A program made the position numbers and the translations under genes. A DNA stretch of 64,000 bases from Heloderma charlesbogerti (taxonomy: Eukaryota; Chordata; Lepidosauria; Squamata; Helodermatidae): assembly GCA_026122225.1 (NCBI GenBank), contig JANEZZ010001909.1, positions 930,001 to 994,000 on the forward strand, written 5' to 3'. Below, piece by piece: positions 35,601-47,600 of this stretch; within the stretch, counting starts at the first letter, position 1, and every line of letters starts with the position of its first letter. The notes under the pieces are model-generated. The model did no database searches. It was not told the DNA's origin and worked only from the letters and a program-made list of their open reading frames with translations.

Positions 35601-38600
35601 GAAAGTCTGGTGTGACTCACAGCAGAGTTGCTTCATATATAGAGAGTGTGGCAACCCCGCATTTAGTATTGGAGGCAATAAACACAGGCTAGAGCCAGCT
35701 TAAAAGAAGTCCAAATCAATTGACGTTATTAGTACGTCAGAGAAGCCTCTTTTATACACATTGTCAGAGAAGGCTCTTTAACAGTTTTTAACTATAAACA
35801 CCCCCTAAAGCTGGGTGCATGAGTTTAAGTGAGCTGAAGGCATGATATATGATTACTTGCTTCCTTTCTGGAGAGACCACATGGCACTTGTGGCAGAGGA
35901 AGACGGAAGAAGGAAAAGGAAGGGGAGGGAGCAGGAGAAAGGAACTGATCGGACTACAGGACATTCTCTATCACCCCCTAGTGTCTGGAAGCATGCAGAG
36001 TTGTCCGTATTATCCAACATATGGGACCTCCTTCTGCATGCAACGTCTGTATTCTACCGCTGAGATACATAGTCCTTCCTCAGTGCAATGCCTACTGTTC
36101 TCAAAGTTGTTGGTTTTTTAATCATTATATATGTCCATCATTCTGTTTTCCAACTTTGGTGCTCCCTCTCCCCCCGTCTCTCTGTGGGGGGAGTTAACCC
36201 TTCCCTCCCCAGCTGCAATCCCCCTTGAAAAATTGTCGCTGAACGATGCCTGGGATCAAGGTGTGTAATTTTTCAAAAGCAGTTAACTGAATTTCTTTCC
36301 AGGCCCTTCCTTCCAAGGAGTGCAATGTGGCATAAGCAGATGCTAATCCATGTATCCTCGCACATAATAAGACTATTGAGATCAGCAGGCTGCAGTGCTT
36401 AGAGTGGCCACAAGAGGGCACCCCAACATGAGTTGTTGTTGTTCAGTCGCTCAGTCGTGTCCGACTCTTCGTGACCCCATGGACCACAGCACGCCAGGCC
36501 TTCCTGTCCTGCGCTCTCTCCCGGAGCATGCTCAAGTCCATATTCATTGCATCCGTGATGCTATCTAGCCATCTCATCCTCTGCCGTCCCCTTCTCCTTT
36601 TGCCTTCAGTCTTTCCCAGCATCAGGGTCTTTTCCAGGGAGTTTTCTCTTCGCATTAGGTGGCCAAAATATTGGAGCTTCAGCTTCAGTATCTGTCCTTC
36701 CAATGAGCACTCAGGGTTGATTTCCTTTAGGATGGACTGATTTGACCTCCTTGCAGTCCAGGGGACTCGTAAGAGTCTTCTCCAGCACCACAGTTCGAAA
36801 GCATCAATTCTTCGGCGCGGAGTGCTAAGGTCTTAAACTCGCTATTCAGAATAGCAGGCTGCAGTGATCAAAGTTGGCCACAGGAGGGCGCCCCAGCATG
36901 AGCGGTGAGGCCTTAACGTGCCTATCGAGATCAGCAGGCTGCAGTGCTCAGAGGTGGCCACAGGAGGGCACCCCAGTATAAGTGCAGGACTATTGAGAAA
37001 AACATACTGCAGTGCTCAGAGGTGGCCACAAGAGGGCACCCCAGCATGAGCGCCGAGGTCTTAAATTGGCTATTCAGAATAGCAGGCTGCAGTGCTCAGA
37101 GGTGGCCACAGGAGGGCGCCCCAGCATGAGCGGTGAGACCTTAATGTGCCTATTGAGATCAGCGGGCTGCAGTGCTCAGAGGTGGCCACAGGAGGGCGCC
37201 CCAGCATGAGCGGTGAGACCTTAATGTGCCTATTGAGATCAGCAGGCTGCAGTGCTCAGAGGTGGCCACAGGAGGGCACCCCAGTATAAGTGCAGGACTA
37301 TTGAGATAATAGCCCCTTCATGGATCCCTGCCTTGTTGTGGCGAAGGGGCTTGCGTAACTCAGTGAAGCCATAAGCTATGCCGTGCAGGGCCACCCAAGA
37401 CGGCCAGGTCGTGGCGGAGAGTTCTGACAAAATGTGGTCCGCTGGAGAAGGAAATGGCAACCCACTCCAGTATTCTTGCCAAGAAAACCCCATGGAACGT
37501 ATCACAAGGCTAAAAGAGATGACGCCGGAAGATGAGCCCCTCAGGTCGGAAGGTGTCCAATATGCTACTGGGGAAGAGCAGAGGGTATTTTCAAGCAGCG
37601 CCAGAAAGAGTGAAGCGGCTGGGCCAAAGCCGAAAGGACACTCAGCTGTGGATGTGTCTGGCGGTGAAAAGAAAATCCGATGCTGTAAAGAACAATATTG
37701 TTTAGGAACCTGGAATGTCAGATCAATGAATCAAGGTAAGCTGGAGGTGGTCAAACATGAGATGGCAAGATTGAACAGCAACATCTTGGGAATCAGCGAA
37801 CTAAAATGGACAGGCATGGGCGAATTTAATTCAGGTGACCATCATATCTACCACTGTGGGCAAGAATCCCTTAGAAGAAATGGAGTAGCACTCATAGTCA
37901 ACAAAAGGGTGGGAAAAGCAGTACTGGGGTACAATCTCAAAAACGACAGAATGATCTCAGTACGAATCCAAGGCAAACCATTCAACATCACAGTAATTCA
38001 AGTCTATGCCCCAACCACTGATGCCGAAGAAGCTGAGGTTGATCGGTTCTATGAAGACCTACAACACCTTCTAGAACTAACACCAAAAAAAGATGTCCTC
38101 TTCATCATAGGGGATTGGAATGCTGAAGTAGGAAGTCAAGAAATCACCGGGATAACAGGCAAGCACGGCCTTGGTGTACAAAATGAAGCAGGACAAAGGC
38201 TAATAGACTTTTGCCAAGAGAACACGCTGATCATAGCAAACACTCTTTTCCAACAGCACAAGAGACAACTCTACCCATGGACATCACCAGATGGTCAATG
38301 TCGAAATCAGATTGATTATGTCCTTTGCAGCCAAAGATGGAGAAGCTCTATACAGTCAGTCAAAACAAGACCTGGAGCTGACTGTGGCTCAGATCATGAG
38401 CTTCTTGTTGCAAAATTTCAGCTTAAATTGAAGAACGTAGGGAAAACCACTAAACCATTCAGGTATGACCTAAATCATATCCCTTATGAATACACAGTGG
38501 AGGTGAGGAATAGATTTAAGGGATTACACCTGATAGACAGAGTGCCTGAGGAACGATGGACGGAGGTCCGTAACATTGTTCAGGAGGCAGCAACTCAATC

Positions 38601-41600
38601 CATCCCAAAGAAAAAGAAATGCAAGAAAGCCAAGTGGCTGTCTGAGGAGGCTTTACAAGTAGCTGAGGAAAGAAGGGAAGCAAAAAGCAAGGGAGAAAGG
38701 GGAAGATATATCCTACTGAATGCAGAGTTCCAGAGAATAGCAAGGAGAGACAAGAAGGCCTTCTTAAATGAACAATGCAAAGAAATCGAGGAAAACAACA
38801 GAATGGGAAAGACTAGAGATCTCTTCAAGAAAATCGGAGATCTCAAGGGAACGTTTTGTGCAAAGACGGGCATGATAAAGGACAAAGAAGGCAGGGACCT
38901 AACAGAAACAGATGAGATTAAGAAGAGGTGGAAAGAATACACAGAAGAACTATACAGGAAAGATCTGAATGTCCCTGATAGCCATGATAGTGCAGTCACT
39001 GAACTTGAGCCGGACATCCGAGAAAGTGAAGTCAAGTGGGCCTTAGGAAGCATTACTAACAACAAAGCTAGTGGAGATGACAGTATTCCAGCTGAGCTAT
39101 TTAAAATCCTAAAAGATGATGCTGTTAAAGTGCTGCATTCAATATGCCAACAAATTTGGAACACTCAACAATGGCCGCAAGACTGGAAAAGGTCAGTTTA
39201 CATTCCAATTCCAAAGAAGGGCAATGCCAAAGAGTGTTCAAACTACTGCACATTTTCGCTCATTTCACATGCCAGCAAGGTGATGCTCAAAATCCTACAA
39301 GCTAGGCTTCAGCAGTATGCGAACCGAGAACTACCAGAAGTACAAGCTGGGTTTCGAAGAGGCAGAGGAACTAGAGATCAAATCGCCAACATTCGCTGCA
39401 TCATGGAGAAAGCAAGAGAATTCCAGAAAAACGTCTATTTCTGCTTCATTGACTACGCTAAAGCCTTTGATTGTGTGCATCACAACAAACTGTGGCAAAT
39501 TCTTAAAGTGATGGGAATACCAGACCACCTTACCTGCCTCCTGAGAAACCTGTATGAGGGTCAAGAAGCAACAGTAAGAACCAGACACGGAACAAACGAG
39601 TGGTTCAAAATTGGGAAAGGAGTACGACAAGGCTGCATATTGTCACCCTGCTTATTTAATTTATACGCAGAGTACATCATGAGAAATGCCGGGTTGGATG
39701 AATCAGAGGTCGGAATTAAGATTGCTGGGAGAATTATCAACAACCTCCGATATGCAGACGATACCACCCTAATGGCAGAAAGCAAAGAGGATCTAAAGAG
39801 CCTCTTGTTGAGGGTGGAAGAGGAGAGTGCAAAAGCTGGTTTGAAACTCAACATTAAAAAAACGAAGATCATGGCATCTGGCCCCATCACTTCCTGGCAT
39901 ATAGAAGGGGAAGAAATGGAAGCAGTGACAGATTTTACTTTCTTGGGCTCCAAGATCACCGCAGACGGTGACTGTAGCCATGAAATTAAAAGACGCTTGC
40001 TCCCTGGGAGGAAAGCTATGGCCAACCTAGACAGCATAGTAAGAAGCGGAGACATCACCTTGCCGACAAAGGTCCGTCTAATCAAAGCTATGGCTTTCCC
40101 AGTAGCAATGTATGGCTGTGAGAGCTGGACTATAAGGAAGGCTGAGCGCCGAAGAATTGATGCTTTCGAACTGTGGTGCTGGAGAAGACTCTTACGAGTC
40201 CTATGGACTGCAAGGAGGTCAAATCAGTCCATCCTAAAGGAAATCAACCCTGAGTGCTCATTGGAAGGACAGATACTGAAGCTGAAGCTCCAATATTTTG
40301 GCCACCTAATGCGAAGAGAAAACTCCCTGGCAAAGACCCTGATGCTGGGAAAGACTGAAGGCAAAAGGAGAAGGGGACGGCAGAGGATGAGATGGCTAGA
40401 TAGCATCACGGATGCAATGAATATGAACTTGAGCACGCTCCGGGAGAGAACGCAGGACAGGAAGGCCTGGCGTGCTATGGTCCATGGGGTCACGAAGAGT
40501 CGGACACGACTGAACGACTGAACAACATTGAGATAAACATACTGCAGTGCTCAGAGGTGGCCACAGGAGGGCGCCCCAGCGTGAGCGGTGAGGCCTTAAC
40601 GTGCCTATCGAGATCAGCAGGCTGCAGTGCTCAGAGGTGGCCACAGGAGGGCACCCCAGTATAAGTGCAGGACTATTGAGATAAACATACTGCAGTGCTC
40701 AGAGGTGGCCACAAGAGGGCACCCCAGCATGAGCGCCGAGGTCTTAATTTCGCTATTCAGAATAGCAGGCTGCAGTGCTCAGAGGTGGCCACAGGAGGGC
40801 GCCCCAGCATCAGTGGTGCGGCCTTAACGTGCCTCCAGACAGGACCCGGGACTGTTTCCTTTGCACGTGGGGGTGAGGGTTAAGCCTCAGGTTAGGGTTA
40901 GAGTAGGGGAGGCCCGGCTGTCCAGAGCGGAGCAGGGCCTCAGTACAGCCTAGCTTGGCCAGGCAGACTGAGTGGGCTAAAAGGCCAGCTTGCCAACTGT
41001 CTTTGAGTATAGCGGGGGGATGGGGGGATGTTTCCGTTGCACGAAAGGGTGAAGGTTAAGCCTTGGGTTGGGATCAGGGAGGCCAGGCTCCCCGAACAGG
41101 AACTGGTGCCTTTGTAAAGCCAACGATGCATAGGACTGTAGCCGAAGCTAGTTCTGTAGTTTTGAGTCTAATTTATTCTTTACTTGAGTTTGTTTGAAAT
41201 AAATATTTATTTTCATTGCTTTAATTGGCTGCTTTCATCACTGGTAAGATATACTTAGTCAAATTAAGAACAGCTCCCCAATAATGGCATGTTTGCTGGA
41301 TTTTTATTTTTAAAAATATCAACAAATTAAAAGATGAAATCTGAACCCCCTTGTTATATTTCTGTAGTGTCCAAACTGGGGCTTGTGAGTTGTGTGTGCC
41401 TTGTAAGTAGTTCAAGAAAATGGGAAAAACAAGTAAAATAGGGTCAGCACCTTGGATACCTCCTTTAGAGTTCTGGCTGGTTCTGACTGAAACCCAGGAT
41501 GGATTCACAGCCCCACCAAAATCGGAGCCACCAGCCTCCGCTGAGATCCGGGGCCCTGGGAAATAGACTCAGGTCCGTGGTACCATGGCCCCCAGCCTAG

Positions 41601-44600
41601 CAATGCCCCTGCTGAGCAGCAGTTGGGTAGAATACGAGCTGCAAATTTTGCCTTGGGCCTTCAACAAAAGGGGCAGGAGACCGGTTTGAGCTGGTGCCAA
41701 TGCTTACCAATCTCTTTTTGCCCCATTCCCCCCTTCCCTGCAACTAGAAAATTGCCAATCGATGATCAGATCTCCCTTCTCAAGGGGGCCACCCTTGAGA
41801 TCTGCCAGATCCAGTTCAACACCGTCTTCAACGAGGAGACCAAGGCCTGGGAGTGTGGCCAGCACTGCTATACCATCCAAGATGGAGCCCTGGGTAAGTC
41901 GCCGGAAGTCTAGAGTCCTCCAACTGCCACACTGAGTGGGAGCAGCAATTTTAGACACAGGACCATATGATCTTATGGGTCCTCCCATTAGACAGCTGTA
42001 ACGATGTGCGGACAAGCAGACCTCGAGCTTGTCAAGTTCTTCAAATTCCACCTCAAAGTTTGTGCATGTTGGGAGTATCACAGCCTCATTGGCACATTAC
42101 AGGTAGGGGGCAGTGTTGCAGTTAGTTACTTCAAGGGTATTTGGGGTATAGCTAGCCTTAGGATCTCTATAGCCTACAGTGTGGTTTCCTGTGATTCCTT
42201 CCTTTTGCTCCTCCCTTTTCTAAAGAAGGGTGTGGTCTCCTATAGCCTGTGTGCACACGGGACTGGTAAACACTCATTCTGTTTTGCCTTTTTGTATTTT
42301 CTCTGCTATTTGCCTTTCTAAGAGGAAGCATCACTACTAAATAATCCCATCAGTTCTGACTTGTGTCCATATCGGATTGTGACTCTTTCTTTCTGCACAA
42401 ACATGCTTGCCTATTTTCCCAAATGTATACATCAGTTGTGCACATCTTTGAAATGGACACATCAGTCTCCCATTGCTTAAGTGTACTTGTATGCATTTTT
42501 CAAAAGTATGTATGCTGTCCAATGCATTATTTGCATTCTGCAAATCATATTGCAAGCTTGGAGACGTACAGACTTTGACCACAGATTGAGTTTGAGTCCA
42601 CATTCAGTTCAGGCAGTATGAACTGGGTACATCCTGATCAAAACCGAACTGAAACAAATGTATCATACATTCCCGGACTGCCACATGTATAACTTAAGTT
42701 GCGAAGTACATAAGTAGCAGTTCTCTCCTCTCCTCCCTGCCATTTCATGCTTCACAGCTGGTTCTACATTCCTGACGCGTTTGAGCAAAAAAGCCAAACC
42801 AAAGCAAAAACCCTATTTGCCAACCCTGATTCAAAGAAAAGACAAGACGAGACTTTGGGCCAGTGCAGTTATGCATTTTAAACTCGCATAAATCATAGCA
42901 CTGTTGTGACTACAGGAATAAAATGGAGTTTGCTTTTGTTGTCCTGATGCTGAACACATTTACCTGGGAATATGCACCATTTCATTATCAAAAAGGATTA
43001 TATGAGAGCCAGCGTGGTGTAGTGGCGAGAGTGTTGGACTGGGAGCTGGGAGATCCGGGTTCTAGTCCCCACTCAGCCATGGAAGCTCACTGGGTGACTT
43101 TGGGCCTGTCACAGACTCTCAGCCCAACCCACCTCACAGGGTTGTTGTTGTGAGGATAAAATGGAGAGGAGGAGAATAATGTAAGCCGCCTTGGGTTCCT
43201 TGCAAGAGGAAAAAAGGCGGGGTATAAATGCAATCAATCAATCAATATATATATATATATGCAAATATAATAAAATGATGGGTGTGGGGTGTGGGGGCTC
43301 TTCGCAGCTCATGCCTCCTCCCCGCAAAGACCTGAGTCTTGCCCCCTTCCGAAACCAGCCTGCCACAACAGGTCAGTGGGTTATGTTGCGCGAATGCACC
43401 GTCGTGTGGTCGGAGGGGATTATTTACCATGGCAAAGGAATCCTGAAGGGACCCATTCTTTGCATTTGTCCCCCTCGAGAAAATCTTTCTGCTGCCCCAC
43501 CCCAAGCACCACAGCACCCCCCACCTCTCATGCACACTGGCGCTCATCAGCCCGCTCTGTCTTCCAGCAGGATTCCAGCAGATCTACCTGGAGCCACTGC
43601 TGAAGTTCCACATCAGCTTGAAGAAGCTCCAGCTGCACGAGGCTGAATATGTCCTGCTACAAGCTTTGGTGCTGTTCTACCCAGGTTAGTCCCCCCCCCC
43701 CGGCCACTCCCCCCAACAGCCACAAATTGCAGCCCGCTCCCTAAATGCAAGAGATCCCCACCCACGGCAGCCCAGAGTCACACTGCACACAATATTGGTA
43801 CATTGGCCTTGTTCTGATGTTGAGAAATCTGGCATCTCTGGAAGGGTGTTTCTGAGTGCATGGAAGGCCTGTTCTCCCCAGACAAAGGGTTGAACAGTTT
43901 TTCTAAGCACCGCTGAGCACGTGCCAAGCATCGCTCCCTTTGTGCAGTCTTTTTCTAAAAACAGCATCCACAAAAGCCATGGTTATTATGGCTTTTCAAG
44001 GTTGCTGTTTTTAATGTTTCACTAAGTTTTTTACTTGATTGTGCTTTTTATGTTCTGAAATTTTTGTAAACCACCTTGTTTGGTTTCAGAAAGGTGGTAG
44101 AGAAATGCAATAAATGATCAATCATAAATCATAATTTCACACGACGTGTGTTAACTGGCTTACTCCACGCCAGGTTGTTCTGTCCCTCTCTGAAACCTGA
44201 GGACCTCAGGCTAACCTTTCGTGCATCTGACGAAGTGGACTCTGGGTCATGAAAGCTTATCCCATAATAAATCTTCGGAATTTATTGAAGCCTTTGAGGC
44301 ATGGGTGCAGAACCCTTTTCAGCCTGAGGGCTGAATTCCATTTTGGAGAAGCTCAAGGTCTGCATTCAAGTGGTGGGTGGGGCCAAAGGCAAAGGGGCGG
44401 GACAAAAAGTACCAGAAATACCAGCACGTTTTAGCTGAAGCCTCTTGCTGCCAATAAGGAGGCCTTAGGAGGGACGTTTCAACCTCTTAGAAGGTGGGGA
44501 AACCTGCACAAAAGCCAGGAAACCACCAAAAGATTGGTGGGAAGGGGAAAGGGGTGTGGGCATCTGGGGAACCCTGGAGGGCTGGATTGGAACCCCAGGT

Positions 44601-47600
44601 GGGCCCGATGTGTCCCCAGGGGAGGAACTGCAGCTCAGTGGCAGAGCCCCTGCTTTGCATGCAGAAGGTTCCAGGTTCGATCCCCAGCATCTCCAGACAG
44701 GGCTAGGAAAAGCTCCTGCTTGAAACTCTGGAGAGGCGCTGCTGCCTGTCAGTGCTGGCAGTACTAGGCTAGATGGTATACTCAGTATAAGGCAGCTTCC
44801 CATGTTCTGCACATCTGCTTTAAGGTGCTACCTGCCATTTCTAAAGTTTCTTAATGCACCCCCCCCCAAAGTGGCCTACCCCTGTTCTGCTGGCAAGGAA
44901 AGCCTCCCCCATTGCTGCAAGGCGTTCCATCACAAGCACTCCCAAGCTCTGGGGCCCCCCTGCCTGCAGCAAGCAGGGCTCACCCGTGCCCCTCAGGGCA
45001 AGGGAGGGCGCCAGCATTTCCACCCCATCTCTCCTCTGCCTTGCCTCTCACTGCCCGAGCCTGACACTTTGCAGACCACATGAATGTGACACAGCGGGAG
45101 GAGATCGACCGGATCCAAGAGAAAATCGCCCTCACCCTCAAAAGCTACATCGACCAGCGACACCCTCTGCCTGAAGGCAGGTGAGCAGGGAAAGAGCTTT
45201 CGGGGGACTCTTTAGGGGCGGAAGGGAGATCAAGATCGGGGTGAGGGGCGTAGCGCAGTGGCAGAGCCCCTGCTTTGCATGCAGAAGGTTCCAGGTTCGA
45301 CCCCCAGCATCTCCAGGTAGGGCTGGGAAAGATCCCCTGTCTGAAATCCTGGAGAACAACTGCCAGGCACAGCAGTTCTACATGAGGCTTTTATCCCACA
45401 CCTTTACCGGGGCTTCTGCTTCCGGATTCTTTGCAGAATTAAAATTGGCTCCTTTACATGTGTGTTTCCCCTCCCCTGGGCGGGTTCTTTCCCTGTCTTT
45501 CTATACATTCCATTACACAACCACTAGGTGGTGCTATAGTAGAGTGGAATTGTGCAATTACACAGGGCTTTATAATGCCATTCAGAAAAAATGCCACACT
45601 TTCCTCATTAGGAAAAAACTCATGATAATGTTCACCAAGCATGGGCGAGGCCCTGGAGGATGTCATGCAAAGGATCCACAAACTGCCATAAGTGAGCAAT
45701 TACAAATGCACAATAAAAGCCTCATGTACAAACACTCCCAGTGTCAACAATACTGGGCTAGATAAGCCAATGGTCTGACTCTGTATACGGAGCTTCCTAC
45801 ATTCCTAGGAGATCTACTAGTAGATCTCAGAGTGATCTGAGGTAAATTGGTCAGGATTTGTCTCCCAATTGTTTAACGACAGCCACAACAAAGATGACCC
45901 CACCCCACCCAAATTATACTGCTGGAATTAGAAAGCAGACTGGACCCGGAATGGATCTTTGCATGTGGAAAGACTGCAAGAGTTGATTCTGGTCCTCAAA
46001 AATGCCTGGACACAGAAATCTTTAATTCTAGGTGTGCGTCTTTTGCAGCTGGCTTTAGCTGGTAGATTTTGGGGTTTTAGTAAAAACAACAACAAAACAC
46101 AACTAAGCACAACCCGCATGCCTGGGGTCTGCCTTCCCTTGCTCTACACGAAATTTGCAGCAGTATAGGTGAAGTGAGCCAGTGTGGCAGAATGGCTCTT
46201 CACTTTGGAGAATCGCTTTTAGGTGGGCGGCCAGATGACATCAGTGGGCATGGCCACACACCCCAATATCATTGTCCCACCCATTTTGCCTTTCTCCTCC
46301 CAGCACCTGCCAAGTTCCCTGCTACTTGCATCCCCATGAGTTATAACAGTGGGGGGGGGGGTCCACCAGGGGGCCGAGAGGAATCCAACGAGGCTCCACA
46401 GACTAGATGGGAAACCGCCGCAGGCCAGAATAGGCTTGCGGGCTGGAGGTTCCCCCTCTCTGCCATGTTGGCTGGGGGATGCTGGGAGTTGTAGTCCAAC
46501 TCATCTGGAGGGCACCAGGTTGGGGAAGGCTGATCTAGGGTATTTTAGGGTGGTTTTATACCTCTCTTGATTTTCCCAATAGAATCCTGGGTACTGGCCC
46601 GTTTAAGGCTGTTGTGTAAATGTGGCCCAACATGGCAGGAAATGGAAGGCTTTTAACCTGTACCTTTACCGAGGCTTCTGCTTCTGGAGTCTTTGCGGGA
46701 CTAAGCTCAGCTCCTTTACACATGTTTTTCCCCCCTGGGGTTTATCTTTCTCTGCCTTTCTACACGTTCCATTAGACAACCACCAGATGGCACTGTGGTA
46801 TTGCGGAATTGTGCAATTACACCAGAGTCTCATTCCGCCATTCCTAAGTAATGCCACACTTTTCCCGATCTAAAAAATGCCGAGGAAATGGCTGCAAAGT
46901 GTGGGAGAGGCCGAGAAGGATGACGACGTTGTGTAAAGGATCTGCAAACTACCATGAGCGAGCAATCATGAGCACACATTAAAAGCCTCAGGAAGAAAGG
47001 CTCAGACTCTGTGGGCATCATAGCTGCAAGAGCAGGAAAAAAGATATCTCTCCCCATATAAGCCTCCCCACATGCTGCGGACTAGGCGGTAGGTGCTGTT
47101 GTGTTTGCAGCAAGCAAGAGCAGAGCCAGCTGAAATGAGAGCTTTTACACGGGCCATGCCAAAGCTCTGGTATCTCCTTCTGGCAGAGGAGAGGGCTGCG
47201 ACCTCTCTGCTTTCTTTGTGTCAGGGCTGCAAGACTGTTAAGCAGAGGTGCAATTAGGTGGCTTTACATTCTGGTCTTCCAGGGCCCCCCACTTTAGATG
47301 GTAAGTGAAGTTGTATGCATTGCTTTATAATCCGGCCAGCCTGATGCGTTTGGGGGCTCTCCCACTCATTGGCTGAGTGGGGCATTGTCAGAAGGGGTAA
47401 AGAGAATGCAACTGTGAACCAAAGATATGGAAGACGGCCGAGAGGCAGGAACCGGCCTAAAAGCTGTTGCTGTGGCCCTTTCTCCAGGTTTCTCTACGCC
47501 AAACTTCTCTTGCTGCTGACGGAGCTGCAGACCCTCAAAGTCGAGAACACACGGCAGATCCTTCACATCCATGACACCCAGGATCTCACCTCCATGACGC

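Larger units (their letters stand above)
36372..40832 (+). repeat. 80/68-bp composite minisatellite interrupted by two BovB insertions
   Basis: Array sections 36,372-36,432, 36,819-37,309 and 40,527-40,832, with about 11 units. Each has the core GCAGTGCTCAGAGGTGGCCA-CA(G/A)GAGGGC(G/A)CCCCAG. Three unit types differ at their start and end: type A (CTATTCAGAATAGCAGG, 80 bp), type B (CTAT(C/T)GAGATCAGCAGG, 68 or 80 bp) and type C (CTATTGAGATAAACATACTG, 80 bp). They recur as A-B-C. Each unit has a CTGCAG site. Confidence 0.92.

Noticed and set aside
36819..37309. CRISPR-like array
   Set aside because: Units are contiguous 68-80-bp minisatellite repeats without distinct spacers, in a vertebrate intron.
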